Assembly: GCA_951813015.1 (NCBI GenBank)
Contig: CATOTG010000001.1
Location: 496,001-560,000 of the forward strand
DNA: 64,000 nucleotides
Reading direction: 5' to 3'
From: an uncultured Thermoanaerobaculia bacterium
Lineage (GTDB): Bacteria > Acidobacteriota > Thermoanaerobaculia > Multivoradales > Multivoraceae
A program made the position numbers and the translations under genes. The notes under the pieces were generated by a model, which had not been told where the DNA came from, did not search any database, and saw only the letters and a list, made by a program, of their open reading frames with translations. This document shows, piece after piece, positions 1 to 9,165 of this stretch (positions are counted from its first letter, which is position 1; each line of letters opens with the position of its first letter).

Positions 1-713
1 AGGATGGTGACGCCGGCTTCGAGCAGCGCGTCGACGCTGCGGCGGTACAGCACCCGCTGAACCGCCGCAAGTTCCGCGCGCGAGTTGACGCCGAGCGCTT
101 CCGAAGCGTCCTCCACCCGGACGCAGGCCACCGGGTTCTCGAGCGCAGCAGCGGCGACGGCATCCGCGAGGCAGAGTCGGCTTCCTTCCCTTTCCGCATC
201 GAGCTTCTCCAGCCAGTCGAAGATCTCCGGGACGGGCAGCGCGTAGTGCCGCGGACTGCCCGGCTCGTCCGGATCGGCTACCGCGACGCTGCCCCAGCCA
301 CGACGGGCGCTGTCCAGGAGTTTCCGCAGAGTCGCCGGCCGAATAAGGGGCGCATCGCCGGACAGAACGAGAACCGGACTGTCGCCATCCAGGAGTTCGC
401 GGACCAGCAGCAGCGCCTGTCCGGCGCGTTCGTCCTCGGGCTGCTCCGCGCGCTGCTTCACCCAGAGGACGTCCTCACCGCCCAGTCCCTCCTGTTCGAG
501 GACCTCTCGCATCTCCCGCGCTCCGCTGCCGACAACGACGTGGATTGGGGTGCAGCCGGCTTTGCGCGCCGCAGCGACGACCCACGCGACGAGCGCTCGG
601 CCGCCGGCGCGATGCAGGGCCCGGGGCCGCTCGGAGCGCAGCGACTCGCCACCGCCGGCAGCGAGAATGACTGCCGCGCCGGCCTCGCCCGCCACGTCAG
701 TCGCTATCGTCAT
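1..713 (-). CDS. GlmU-like nucleotidyltransferase domain with eroded active site (partial)
   Basis: Partial gene; the C-terminus runs off the left edge. The start is an ATG at 713, overlapping the end of the upstream TPR gene by 17 bp. The fold reads as the N-terminal uridylyltransferase domain of GlmU: an ILAAGGG loop, PRALH, GDAPLI (Mg-binding Asp region) and the linker region GVNSRAELAAVQRV followed by EAGVTIL, as at the domain boundary of GlmU. Key catalytic features are missing: the LAAGxGTRM motif reads LAAGGGESL (Arg lost), the QxGTGHA motif is replaced by QPEDERAGQA, and about 55 residues carrying the GYGR and EINTG motifs are absent. Inference: uridylyltransferase activity is probably lost. 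Whether the acetyltransferase half follows cannot be seen. A simple MobA/MurU-type enzyme is less likely because of the GlmU-specific linker. Confidence 0.7.
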   Translation of the reverse strand, partial: MTIATDVAGEAGAAVILAAGGGESLRSERPRALHRAGGRALVAWVVAAARKAGCTPIHVVVGSGAREMREVLEQEGLGGEDVLWVKQRAEQPEDERAGQALLLVRELLDGDSPVLVLSGDAPLIRPATLRKLLDSARRGWGSVAVADPDEPGSPRHYALPVPEIFDWLEKLDAEREGSRLCLADAVAAAALENPVACVRVEDASEALGVNSRAELAAVQRVLYRRSVDALLEAGVTI

Positions 714-1188
714 GGACGAGCCTGTCGAAGCGCTCGTCCCCGTCCAGTAGAGAAAAGTCGCTGTCGTGGAAGGCTCGAACCCGGTTCTTCGTGTCGAGTT
801 CAACGGCCTTGGCCAAGGTGTCCAGAGCGGCGTCCTCGTCTCCGGTCAGGGCGTGTACACAGGCCGCCAGATAGACGAAACGGTCGTCCTGGTCCCGGCC
901 GTTGCCTCCGCACAACTCGAGAACGCGCTCCAGGTCGCCGTCGTTCCTGGCCATCACGGCTTGAAGGAAGGCGTCGTCCGGGCCGCCGTCCGCCGCGGTT
1001 TCCACCCGCCTGCAGGCGGCAAGGTAGTCCTTTGCACGAATGACGAAGCGGCTCTCGCCACCGCCCGCGACCACGTCTTCGAACCGGCCCCTGGCTTCGG
1101 CGATCCTGTCCTCGTAGAACAACGCGATTCCTGCCTCAAGACTCTCAAGCGCGGAATCGGCGGCGTTCGGCCCGCTTCCATTGCTCAC
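697..1188 (-). CDS. Small TPR-like cytoplasmic protein, function unknown
   Basis: 163 residues from a GTG start with a good ribosome site (GGAGGT, 8 nt upstream). There is no signal peptide or membrane segment. The sequence is helical with TPR-like units (LEAGIALFYEDRIAEARGRF early; FVYLAACVHALTGDEDAALD and TLAKAVELDTKNRVRAF late). The C-terminus, FSLLDGDERFDRLV, resembles the end of TPR proteins annotated as TPR end-of-group. The 3' end overlaps the GlmU-like gene by 17 bp, so the two are likely translationally coupled. No specific function can be assigned. Confidence 0.75.
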   Translation of the reverse strand: MSNGSGPNAADSALESLEAGIALFYEDRIAEARGRFEDVVAGGGESRFVIRAKDYLAACRRVETAADGGPDDAFLQAVMARNDGDLERVLELCGGNGRDQDDRFVYLAACVHALTGDEDAALDTLAKAVELDTKNRVRAFHDSDFSLLDGDERFDRLVHDDSD

Positions 1189-1270
1189 GATACGTACCTC
1201 CCCAAGTGACGGTTCAAGGCTGGCAACTGTAGCGCGGCAAACCCCGGATGGGCTAGCGCGACACGGGCTG

Positions 1271-1840
1271 CTAGCGCGGAATGTAGTCCTCGCGCAGCAG
1301 CGCGTACAGGTGGTGGTCCGTGCGGCGGCCCTGCAGGACGAAGTACGAGCGGAGCCGGCCCTCGTGAACGAATCCCAGCTTCTCCAGCACCTTCCGTGAC
1401 GCTTCGTTGTCGACCGCGCATCTCGCCTCGATGCGCTCCACGGGCGTGCACAACAGAAGCTCCGGCAGCAACTGCCCCAGTGCCGCGGTCATCGTGCCGC
1501 GGCCGTGGTGACGCGTCGCCAGGGCGTACCCCAGCTCGCTCAGCCCGTGCTCCCAGTCGACGATCGCCAACGTGATCCAGCCGGCACGTTCGCCGTCCGC
1601 CTCGACCAGCCAGGTGTAGCGGTCGCCCCGACCGCGGTAGATGTCCCGCGGGCGCTGCGACGCCAGGTCCGCTCGCAGTCGCGACGCGGACACGTTGTGC
1701 AGCGGCTGAAAGCGTCGCACGGCCGGCTCGGACCGCCAGCGCCTGAGGAAGGGAGCGTCCGCCGGCGAGGCCGGTCTCACGACGACGTCCGCCGGCCTGG
1801 AGGCGACGGGCGCCGAGGGTCTTCCAAGGGGGCGAATCAT
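1271..1840 (-). CDS. GNAT acetyltransferase, RimJ/RimL type
   Basis: 189 residues. N-acetyltransferase of the RimJ/RimL branch: an N-terminal ligand motif (VVVRPASPADAPFLRRW), beta strands around GWITLAIVDWEHGLSELGYA, the acetyl-CoA pyrophosphate loop as RHHGRGTMTAAL, and the typical C-terminal segment with NEASRKVLEKLGF. The family acetylates protein N-termini or small amines; the substrate cannot be told from sequence. The start ATG lies 3 nt after the stop expected for the upstream glycosyltransferase if its frame is corrected, so it is probably the second gene of that operon. Confidence 0.88.
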   Translation of the reverse strand: MIRPLGRPSAPVASRPADVVVRPASPADAPFLRRWRSEPAVRRFQPLHNVSASRLRADLASQRPRDIYRGRGDRYTWLVEADGERAGWITLAIVDWEHGLSELGYALATRHHGRGTMTAALGQLLPELLLCTPVERIEARCAVDNEASRKVLEKLGFVHEGRLRSYFVLQGRRTDHHLYALLREDYIPR

Positions 1841-1843
1841 GGA

Positions 1844-3363
1844 CTACGGCAGTCTGGCGCGGCGCCCCCCGCCGGGGCAGGGCGCCTCCCAGCGCCATCA
1901 GGCTATACCCCTGCGCGAACAGGTACAGAAAGGGAAGGGACCACCAGCGACCGCTCAAGCCGGCGGCGGCAATGCAGATCCAGAAGTAGAGCGCGAGCGT
2001 GGCTTCGCCCCAGAGGCTCCAGACGGCGCGCGACCGGTACTGCGCGGGAAGTGCCTGCGCGCCCGCCGGGATCTTCGGCGTGCGAGCGAACACGCCGCCG
2101 CGACGAAGCAGGCCCGTGACCACTGCGGCCGAGTTGTGAAGCGACAGGCCGATGCCGACGGACATCGCCAGCGGCACCTCGAACCACGCCCGGGAACCGG
2201 GGCGGCCGGCCCGTCGCTGGCCGACGGCGTAGCAGCCCGCCACCGCGGCCGTGCCGAGCAGGAACAGCGGCGCGTCGACCCACAGCAGCAGGTGCGGAGA
2301 TTCCCGGCGCAACAGGATGGCCGGCAGGAGCAGGAGCCCCAGCACGACGAGCAGCGGATAGCAGAAGCCCGAGGTCAGGTGCGCCGTCGCCGCAAGCTTG
2401 ACCCGCAGCTTGACCCGGCTTCGAAGGATCCGCGCCAGCAGCTTGCGCAGGGTCTGGGCCGTGCCGCAAGCCCACCGGTGCTGCTGGCTCTTGAAGTCGT
2501 TGACGCGGGCCGGCAGATCGGCGGGCGCCGCCAGGTCGGTCAGGAGCGCGAAGCGCCATCCGGCGAGCTGCACCCGGTAGGAGAGGTCGAGGTCCTCGGT
2601 CAGCGTGTCGAACTGCCAGCCGCCGGCGTCCTCGATCGCCTGGCGCCGCCAGACGCCCGCGGTGCCGTTGAAGTTGAAGAAGCACCCGGACCGGTAGCGC
2701 GCCTCCTGCTCGACGAGGAAGTGCCCGTCGAGCAGGACCGCCTGGGCGCGGGTCAGCAGGGAGTCCCCGCGATTCGCGTGATCCCAGCGCGCCTGGACCA
2801 TGCCGAGCCCGGGATCGGCGAAGGCAGGCGCCGTACGGCGCAGAAAGTCCGGCCCGGGTACGAAGTCGGCGTCGAAGATCGCGATCAGCTCGCCGCTCGC
2901 CCGGCTCAGACCGGCCGCCAGGGCCCCTGCCTTGAAGCCCTCGCGTTCCCGTCGACGGAGGTGTCGGACCGCCGGCAGCCGGCGACCTTGCTTCGACGCC
3001 TCCTCAAGTACAGCCTCGATTCGATCGCCCGTGTCGTCGGTCGAGTCGTCGAGGATCTGGATCTCCAGCCGCTCCGCTGGATAGTCGAAGTCGAGCACGG
3101 GCCGCGAGCAGTCGCGGGGCGACATAGCGCTCGTTGTAGATTGGCAGTTGGACAGTCACCCGAGGAGCAACGACCCGGTCCGCAGTAACCTCGTCCCAAG
3201 GGACTTCGGGGACTTCGGGGACTTCCGTCTCCGCGCCTGCCGCGGCCGGGCCGCCGGCCTGAGCGGGCGGCCGGACCAGGCGCAGCACCAGCAGCAAGAC
3301 GAGTCGGTGCAATCCGAACAGGGCGAGCGTGCCGAGAACGGCGTAGTACACGGGAAGAAGCAC
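1844..3363 (-). CDS. Family 2 processive beta-glycosyltransferase, membrane (frameshifted)
   Basis: Cellulose-synthase-like GT2 enzyme. An N-terminal membrane helix (LPVYYAVLGTLALFGLHRL) leads to VTVQLPIYNERYV. After a 1-bp frame change at 3099-3101 (an extra base in a GGG/CCC run) the protein continues with DDSTDDT, FDADFVPGPDF (DxD), TEDLDLSYR and QQHRWACG (QxxRW). This D,D,D,QxxRW set defines inverting processive GTs. Several membrane helices follow. In the frame given the protein reads through the GNAT gene; one base fewer in the six-C run at 1865-1870 would give a TAG at 1844, immediately before that gene. I used GTG 3363 as start; an upstream ATG at 3456 would overlap the divergent gene. 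Substrate unknown; likely a surface glycan or glycolipid. Confidence 0.8.
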
Positions 3364-3376
3364 GAACGCCGACGAT

Positions 3377-4912
3377 ATGGCAAGGGCACTCCCACCAGTG
3401 GCAGCCGCCTGGCCTCTGCTCGCCTGCTTCGGCGGGCTCCTCCTGCTGGACCGCACCGGCCTGCGACCGGCGGCGGACGCACCGTGGACGAGCGCGCTCT
3501 TCCTCGCGGTGCTCCTTTTGGCCTTCGGCGCCCTGTTCCGGGCGCTGGAGCGCTTCGGACCGGCGCAGCCCGGCGCGAATCCCCCAGCCGGTCGGCTGGC
3601 CGAAGCCTCGCTGTTCCGGGCGCTGAAGCGGTTCCGACCGGCGCGGCGGGAAGAAGCGAGCGAGCCACGGTTCGTCGGTATCCTGGTCGTCGCCCTGCTG
3701 CTGCGCCTGCTCGCGCTGCCGCTGGCGCCAAGCCTGTCCGACGACGTCCATCGCTACCTCTGGGACGGCCGCGTAGCCGCTTCCGGCGCAAACCCGTATC
3801 GCCTCGCTCCGAACGACCCCGGATTGGCCGCGCAGCGCGACGACCTGTGGCAGCGCACCGCCCACCGCGACGTCGCCACGGTCTACCCGCCGCTGGCGCT
3901 GAGCCTGTTCGCCGCCGCCAGCGCCACGCCGCAGCCGCTCGCCGCCTACAAGCTGACGCTGGTCGCGGTCGACCTGATCGGCTGCGTCCTGTTGCTCGGT
4001 CTTGCCCGGCGACGCGGTTCGACCGCGGGCGCCCTGGCATACGTCTGGAATCCGCTGGTCGTGATCGAGGGCGCCGGCATGGGCCACGTCGACGTCCTGG
4101 GCGCCTCGCTCGTCATCGCCTGCGTCTATCTGATCGCGGTCGGGCGCGGTTCCCCAAACCCTTCAGGGCGTTCGCTTGCCGCCGGGGCCGTCGCCGCGCT
4201 CGGCGTGCTGGCCAAACTGGTTCCTCTCGCGGCGATTCCCCTCTGGTGGCGGACGATTCGGCGCGACCGGCCGCAGGGCCGTCTGTTCGCGTTGGGCGCC
4301 GCCTGCCTGCTCGTTCCCACCGCCGCGGCCGTTCTGGTCTGGACGGGCGGCGTACCTCCGGGCCTTGCCGTCTACGCGCTCCGCTGGGAGTACAACGGTC
4401 CGCTCTACGAACCCCTGTGGCGCCTGCTCGACCTGCTGCAGCTCGACCGGGTCGCCGCCGGACTCGTCCACGGGTTTCGGTTCGTCTTCGGCGGCGAGGT
4501 CGACGCGCCCCCGTGGCGCAACCTGTACGCCAACACCTATCCCCGGTTCCTCGCCCGCACCCTGCTCCTGGCGGCCGCCGGCGTCGCGTGGCTTCGGGTC
4601 TGGCGACAGCGCCCCGGGCCAACCGGCACAGCCTTCGCCGCGTTCGGCGTCGTCTTGCTGGCAAGCCCTACGCTTTATCCTTGGTACCTGATCTGGATCC
4701 TGCCCTGGGCGGCGCTGCTCGGCGTGCGCAGTGTCCTGCTGCTGTCGGCGACCCTGCCCCTGGCCTACCTGCCGGCACTCGCCGGAGTCGACTACTTCCC
4801 CTGGGTCTACGTCGCGGTCTGGCTGCCGCCGCTGCTGCTGTTCGCGATCGATCGCCGGCGCGCCGAAGCCGCGATGTTCAAGGTGTCAGGCTCGGGCGCC
4901 GAAACCCGATGA
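3377..4912 (+). CDS. GT-C type integral membrane glycosyltransferase (mannosyltransferase-like)
   Basis: 511 residues with about ten or more membrane segments. The early luminal-loop motif LSDDVHRYLWDGRVAASG followed by ANPY, and the VYPPLAL and NPLVVIEGAGMGHVD segments, are typical of polyprenyl-phosphate-sugar dependent GT-C enzymes (GT87/PIG-M-like). These transfer a sugar, often mannose, outside the cytoplasmic membrane. The N-terminal third contains an in-frame 78-bp tandem duplication (3533-3570 repeated at 3611-3648), which adds a second LFRALKRFRPAR segment between two helices. The 3' end overlaps truA by ATGA. The ATG at 3377 was chosen; GTG at 3398 is an alternative. Donor and acceptor are unknown. 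Confidence 0.78.
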   Translation: MARALPPVAAAWPLLACFGGLLLLDRTGLRPAADAPWTSALFLAVLLLAFGALFRALERFGPAQPGANPPAGRLAEASLFRALKRFRPARREEASEPRFVGILVVALLLRLLALPLAPSLSDDVHRYLWDGRVAASGANPYRLAPNDPGLAAQRDDLWQRTAHRDVATVYPPLALSLFAAASATPQPLAAYKLTLVAVDLIGCVLLLGLARRRGSTAGALAYVWNPLVVIEGAGMGHVDVLGASLVIACVYLIAVGRGSPNPSGRSLAAGAVAALGVLAKLVPLAAIPLWWRTIRRDRPQGRLFALGAACLLVPTAAAVLVWTGGVPPGLAVYALRWEYNGPLYEPLWRLLDLLQLDRVAAGLVHGFRFVFGGEVDAPPWRNLYANTYPRFLARTLLLAAAGVAWLRVWRQRPGPTGTAFAAFGVVLLASPTLYPWYLIWILPWAALLGVRSVLLLSATLPLAYLPALAGVDYFPWVYVAVWLPPLLLFAIDRRRAEAAMFKVSGSGAETR

Positions 4913-5664
4913 AATTCCGCCTGCGAATCGCCTATGTCGGCACGGATTACGCCGGCTGGCAGCGCCAGGACAACGCGCTCGCCGTCCAGCAGGTGGTCGA
5001 AGAAGCCCTGGCCCGAATCCTCGGCCGAAGCGTGACCGTCTACGGAGCCGGCCGCACGGATGCCGGCGTTCACGCCCGCGGTCAGGTGGCTCACCTGACG
5101 GCGGCCGCAAGCGCGCCGGCCGCGGAAACGTGCAGGGCGCTCGTCCAGGGCAGCAACCGTCATCTGCCGGCGGCGATCCGGGTGCTCCACGCCGACCCGG
5201 TGGACGAGATCTTTCACGCCCGCAAGAGCGCCACCCTCAAGGTCTACCGCTACCGGCTCTGCGGCGCCCCGGTGATCGACCCGTTTCGGGCGCCCTTCGT
5301 CGTCTCGGCGCCGCGCGAACTCGACCTGGAGGCAATGACGAGGGCCGCGGCCCTGCTGCCGGGACGCCACGACTTCTCGGCCTTCGCCAAGTCCGGGGGC
5401 AGCCACGGCCAGCCGGAACGCACGATCCACCAGGCCGCATGGACGGAAGCCGGCGACGAGTTGAGCTTCCGCGTCACCGGCGACGGTTTTCTGCGCGGGA
5501 TGGTCCGCGCGCTCGTCGGCACGACCCTGGAGGTCGGCCGCGGTCGCCGGTCGCTGAGCGAATTCGCCAAACTCCTCGACGGCGGCCCACGTTCGGCCGC
5601 CGGCCCCAACGCGCCCGCCCGGGGACTGTGCCTGGAGCACGTGGAATACAGTCGGCGGCAATGA
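4909..5664 (+). CDS. truA: tRNA pseudouridine(38-40) synthase TruA
   Basis: 251 residues, normal family length. It converts U38-U40 in the tRNA anticodon stem to pseudouridine. Visible signatures: start MKFRLRIAYVGTDYAGWQRQ, catalytic motif GAGRTDAGVHARGQVAH (the Asp of GRTDAGVHA is the nucleophile), FHARKSA, YRY, GRHDFSAFAKSG and the C-terminal FLRGMVRALVGTTLEVGRG. The start ATG overlaps the stop of the upstream glycosyltransferase (ATGA) and its own stop overlaps the cdsA ATG in the same way, so translation is coupled. Confidence 0.97.
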   Translation: MKFRLRIAYVGTDYAGWQRQDNALAVQQVVEEALARILGRSVTVYGAGRTDAGVHARGQVAHLTAAASAPAAETCRALVQGSNRHLPAAIRVLHADPVDEIFHARKSATLKVYRYRLCGAPVIDPFRAPFVVSAPRELDLEAMTRAAALLPGRHDFSAFAKSGGSHGQPERTIHQAAWTEAGDELSFRVTGDGFLRGMVRALVGTTLEVGRGRRSLSEFAKLLDGGPRSAAGPNAPARGLCLEHVEYSRRQ

Positions 5665-6548
5665 AACGCGTTGTCACGGGGATCGTGACCGCGGCGCTGG
5701 CGACAGCCCTCGTCCTGTACCTGAAGCCCCTGTTCTTCGCGGCGGTCCTCACCCTGGTCGTCCTGCTGGCGGCCGCGGAGTACACCGCCCTGGTGCAGCG
5801 GCTCGCCGACGCGCCGAGGTTCCGCACCGCGTTGTGGCTGGCGCTGGTTCTCGCGGCACTCGCCAGCAGCGTCCACCAGATCGCCCCCTCAAGCCGCTTC
5901 GTCGTCCTCGACCTCCGGTTCGCGGCAGCAACAGTCGTCCTCGCGCTGGCGGTGGCGGTCGGGTTGAGCAGCCGCGCCGAGGTGCGCGACCGACTGGCGG
6001 GCGCGGCCATGTTCGCCTTCGGGGCACTGTGGATGGGGCTGTTTCTGGTCGCCGCGGTCCACCTCCATCAGCTCCGTCCTGCGCTCCTGCTCTGGGTGCT
6101 GGCGGTGGCCGCGGTGGGCGACGTCGGCGCCTACTACGGCGGGCGGGCATTCGGCCGTCGGCCTCTGGCCCCCCGGATCAGTCCCAGGAAGACGATCGCC
6201 GGCGCCGTGAGCGGCCTGGCGGCGAGCGTCGGCGTCGGCATCGCGGGTTTCCTGCTTTGGCTCGGCCCGGAAGACTTCGTGTGGGGCGTTCCCCTGGTCG
6301 CGCTGGTCTGCGGCGGCGCCGGCCAGGCTGGAGACCTCGCGGCGTCTCTGCTCAAGCGTGCCGCAAGGGTCAAGGACGCCAGCCGCCTGCTGCCGGGCCA
6401 CGGCGGTCTCCTCGACCGGCTGGACAGCGTGATGCTGGCGACGCCGCTCCTGTACGTCCTCGTCGACATCGGCGCCCTCGGGCCGGCGATCCCGACCCTC
6501 TACGGGAGTGTCCTCTACGGGCCTGGGGCCGTCGGAGCCCTGCCTTGA
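5661..6548 (+). CDS. cdsA: Phosphatidate cytidylyltransferase CdsA
   Basis: 295 residues, integral membrane, about seven to eight helices. Makes CDP-diacylglycerol from CTP and phosphatidic acid for phospholipid synthesis. The C-terminal family signature is complete: SLLKRAARVKDASRLL followed by PGHGGLLDRLDS. It lies in the common order cdsA-dxr-rseP. The ATG overlaps the truA stop (ATGA). The stop TGA at 6546-6548 sits inside a TTGA that is repeated 77 bp downstream, where the second copy provides the start of dxr. Confidence 0.95.
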   Translation: MKRVVTGIVTAALATALVLYLKPLFFAAVLTLVVLLAAAEYTALVQRLADAPRFRTALWLALVLAALASSVHQIAPSSRFVVLDLRFAAATVVLALAVAVGLSSRAEVRDRLAGAAMFAFGALWMGLFLVAAVHLHQLRPALLLWVLAVAAVGDVGAYYGGRAFGRRPLAPRISPRKTIAGAVSGLAASVGVGIAGFLLWLGPEDFVWGVPLVALVCGGAGQAGDLAASLLKRAARVKDASRLLPGHGGLLDRLDSVMLATPLLYVLVDIGALGPAIPTLYGSVLYGPGAVGALP

Positions 6549-6644
6549 GCCAACGCCGCGTCGCCGTTCCGAACCGAACTCCACCTCGCCGTCATCGCGC
6601 GGACGCCGTCGGAGCCCCGCGTTGAGCCAACGCAGCGTCGCCGT
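6531..6644 (+). repeat. 77-bp-period direct duplication across the cdsA/dxr junction
   Basis: Bases 6531-6567 recur at 6608-6644 with a few substitutions. Copy 1 contains the cdsA stop with an overlapping TTG; copy 2 contains the TTG start of dxr. The likely earlier state is a TTGA overlap of cdsA stop and dxr start, now split by the duplication. Confidence 0.85.
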
Positions 6645-7818
6645 ACTGGGCGCCACCGGTTCGGTCGGCGAGGCGACCCTGGCGGTGGCGCGCAACCACC
6701 CGGACCGATTGCGGGTTTCGGTGCTCGCGGCCCAGGGAAGCCGACCGGCCCGCCTGGCCGAGCTGGCGCGCGAGTTCCGGCCCGACCGCGTGATCGTTGC
6801 CAGCGCCGACAGGGCCGCCGCGCTGGAGGGCGAACTGCCGGACGGAGTCCGCCTGACGTGCGGCGACCAGGCACTGCTGGACGCGGTCGGGACCGGCGAC
6901 ATCGATCTCGTCGTGACCGCAATCGTCGGCGCGGCCGGGCTGGAGCCGGCGGCGGCGGCGCTTGCGGCCGGCGCCGACCTGGCGCTCGCCAACAAGGAGG
7001 CGATGGTCGCGGCCGGGCCCGTGCTGCGGCGGCTGGCGGCCGCCTCGGGCTCTTCCATCCTGCCGATTGACAGCGAGCACGCCGCGATCCACCAGGCGCT
7101 GAGGGCGGGACGCCCGGAGGAGGTCCGCCGTCTCGTGCTGACCGCTTCGGGCGGTCCGTTCCTCGACCGCGATCCCGCCACCCTGGAGACGGTGACGCCA
7201 GCCGAGGCGACCGCACATCCAACCTGGAACATGGGCGCGAAGATCAGTGTCGATTCGGCGACCCTGATGAACAAGGGCCTGGAACTGATCGAAGCGAGCT
7301 ACCTCTTCGACGTCGCCGGTTCCCGCATCGAGATCGTGATTCACCCGCAGTCCCTCGTTCACTCGATCGTCGAGTTTCGGTGCGGCAACGGGATCGCACA
7401 GATCTCGGCCAACGACATGGAATACCCCATCCAGTACGCGCTCTCGTATCCCGAGCGCTGGTCGCGGCCAGCCGGCTCGGCCTCGACCGACCTGACCGAA
7501 CTGCTGCAGACCGCCTCCAGGCTGGAGTTCCGGCAAGTCGATCGAAGGCTCTTCCCGGCGCCGTCCCTGGCCCGGGCCGCCCTCGCCCGCGGCGGTGGCG
7601 CCCCGGCGGCGCTGAACGCGGCAAACGAGATCGCAGTGGACGCGTTTCTCGGCCGAGGAGTGCCCTTCACCGCAATCGTGCCGGTCGTGGCCGGGGTGCT
7701 CGAGCGCCACGACCGGCAGGCGGGCGGGGGCGACCCGGAGACCGTCGACGAGGCCCTGGCCTGGGATTCGTGGGGTCGGCGCCAGGCCCGGGAAGTCCTG
7801 GCGCCGTTCGGCGGTTAG
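6622..7818 (+). CDS. dxr: 1-deoxy-D-xylulose 5-phosphate reductoisomerase
   Basis: 398 residues from a TTG at 6622, exactly the usual family length. Catalyses the first committed step of the MEP isoprenoid pathway (DXP to MEP, NADPH-dependent). Motifs: NADPH fold VAVLGATGSVGEATL; ANKEAMVAAG; the metal and substrate residues in PIDSEHAAIHQ; the flexible-loop segment TASGGPFLDR; HPTWNMGAKISVDSATLMNKGLELIEA; and the C-terminal NAANEIAVDAFL. An upstream in-frame start at 6508 would add residues inside cdsA and is less likely. Of note, three genes of a mevalonate-type route are at 60238-63804. Confidence 0.96.
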   Translation: MSQRSVAVLGATGSVGEATLAVARNHPDRLRVSVLAAQGSRPARLAELAREFRPDRVIVASADRAAALEGELPDGVRLTCGDQALLDAVGTGDIDLVVTAIVGAAGLEPAAAALAAGADLALANKEAMVAAGPVLRRLAAASGSSILPIDSEHAAIHQALRAGRPEEVRRLVLTASGGPFLDRDPATLETVTPAEATAHPTWNMGAKISVDSATLMNKGLELIEASYLFDVAGSRIEIVIHPQSLVHSIVEFRCGNGIAQISANDMEYPIQYALSYPERWSRPAGSASTDLTELLQTASRLEFRQVDRRLFPAPSLARAALARGGGAPAALNAANEIAVDAFLGRGVPFTAIVPVVAGVLERHDRQAGGGDPETVDEALAWDSWGRRQAREVLAPFGG

Positions 7819-7854
7819 CATCGGCGGGCGCCTGCGTCCTTAGCCCTTCGTTTG

Positions 7855-9165
7855 ATGAACATCCTGAGCAACACCCTGGCCTTGCTGGTCGTGATCGGAG
7901 TGATCATCTTCGTTCACGAACTCGGGCACTACCTGGCGGCGCGGGCGTTCCGGATCAGGGTGCGGGTGTTCTCCATCGGCTTCGGCCCCCGGCTCTGGGG
8001 ATTCGAGCGAGGCGACACGGAGTACCGGTTGGCGATGGTGCCTCTGGGCGGCTACGTCGCCTTCTCCGGAATCGACCCCTCGAACCCCACGGGCGACGCC
8101 GGCGACTTCATCACGAAGCCCCGGTGGCAGCGCATCGTCGTCCTTTTGGCCGGCCCCGCCGCCAACGTCGTCCTGTCGGTCGCGCTGATCGCCGTTGTGC
8201 TCGTGGCCGGTACCGAGCTCGCGGGGCCGCGCGACCTGAGCACCGAGATCGGCGCCGTGGCGCCCGAGTCCGCGGCCTCCGAGGCCGGATTGCAGGCCGG
8301 CGACACGATTGTGCGCCTGGACGAGGAAGATGTGTCCGACTGGCGCGAGGTTGCGAACATCGTGCTTGTGTCGCCGGAACGGCGGCTCGCGGTCGACTAC
8401 GAGCGCGACGGCAGGACACTGAGCACGGTGCTCGTACCGCGCCGGGTTCCCCGCCACGAGCTGGGTGACGCCGGCATGTACGCCAGCCTGCTTCCGCGCG
8501 TTCGCGAGGTGTTCGAAGGCACGCCGGCCGAGCGGGCGGGCATCCGGTACGGCGACACGCTCTACGCGGTGGACGGACACCCCATCGCCGACGCGGACGA
8601 CTTCCGGCGGCTGGTCGAACCGAAAGCAGGCGAAGAGGTCAGCCTCGAGATCGGCCGTGCCGACCAGCGCTTCGAGGTCCGGTTCGTGCCGATGGATGAA
8701 GGCGGCGTCGGCCGGGCCGGCATCGCGATCAGCCACTTCTCGTACCAGCGAGTCGAGCCCGGCGCTGCCCTGATCGAGAGCGCGCGGATCAACTGGGAGA
8801 CGACAACCGAGATCTTCGGCTTCCTGGGCAGGCTCGCCGAACGCCGCGCCTCGCCCCAAAGCGCTATCGCGGGGCCCATCGAGATCGCGAGGATCAGCGG
8901 CCAGGCAGCGCGCCGGAGCATCAACGACCTCGTCTTCCTGACCGCCCTGATCAGCCTGAACATCTGCATTCTGAACCTGCTGCCGATCCCTCTCCTGGAT
9001 GGCGGCCAGCTCGCCATCCTGCTGTTCGAGAGTGTCCTGCGGCGCGATCTTTCAATCCGCGTCAAGAACCTGGTGACCCAGTTCGGCCTTGTCGTGATCG
9101 TCAGCATCATGATGTTCGCGCTCTACTCCGACCTGGTGAAGAACCTGCCGGGCCTGGGGCGCTGA
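7855..9165 (+). CDS. rseP: RIP metalloprotease RseP (site-2 protease)
   Basis: 436 residues. Intramembrane zinc protease that cleaves anti-sigma factors and signal-peptide remnants within the membrane. The zinc motif HELGH is in the first helix (IFVHELGHYLAARAF), followed by GFGPRLWGF and PLGGYVAFSG. Two PDZ domains lie in the periplasmic part (about residues 125-210 and 215-290). The third zinc ligand is in NLLPIPLLDGGQL near the C-terminus, then a last helix. ATG at 7855 was chosen; an in-frame TTG sits immediately before it. The stop abuts the next gene's ATG. Confidence 0.96.
   Translation: MNILSNTLALLVVIGVIIFVHELGHYLAARAFRIRVRVFSIGFGPRLWGFERGDTEYRLAMVPLGGYVAFSGIDPSNPTGDAGDFITKPRWQRIVVLLAGPAANVVLSVALIAVVLVAGTELAGPRDLSTEIGAVAPESAASEAGLQAGDTIVRLDEEDVSDWREVANIVLVSPERRLAVDYERDGRTLSTVLVPRRVPRHELGDAGMYASLLPRVREVFEGTPAERAGIRYGDTLYAVDGHPIADADDFRRLVEPKAGEEVSLEIGRADQRFEVRFVPMDEGGVGRAGIAISHFSYQRVEPGAALIESARINWETTTEIFGFLGRLAERRASPQSAIAGPIEIARISGQAARRSINDLVFLTALISLNICILNLLPIPLLDGGQLAILLFESVLRRDLSIRVKNLVTQFGLVVIVSIMMFALYSDLVKNLPGLGR

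Noticed and set aside
1-713. MurU as partner of the AmgK-like kinase
   Set aside because: The sequence has the LH and GVN..LQRV-type linker typical of GlmU and lacks the GERMRPLT loop of MurU.
1185-3125. One long minus-strand reading frame through the glycosyltransferase and beyond
   Set aside because: It runs past the glycosyltransferase end in a frame that is antiparallel noise within the acetyltransferase gene, which has clear family motifs in another frame. A missing base in the six-C run explains the lack of a stop.
1839-3188. Long open frames antisense to the glycosyltransferase and many other genes
   Set aside because: GC-rich DNA gives long antisense frames. These are rich in Arg, Pro and Gly, have no family motifs and mirror real genes.
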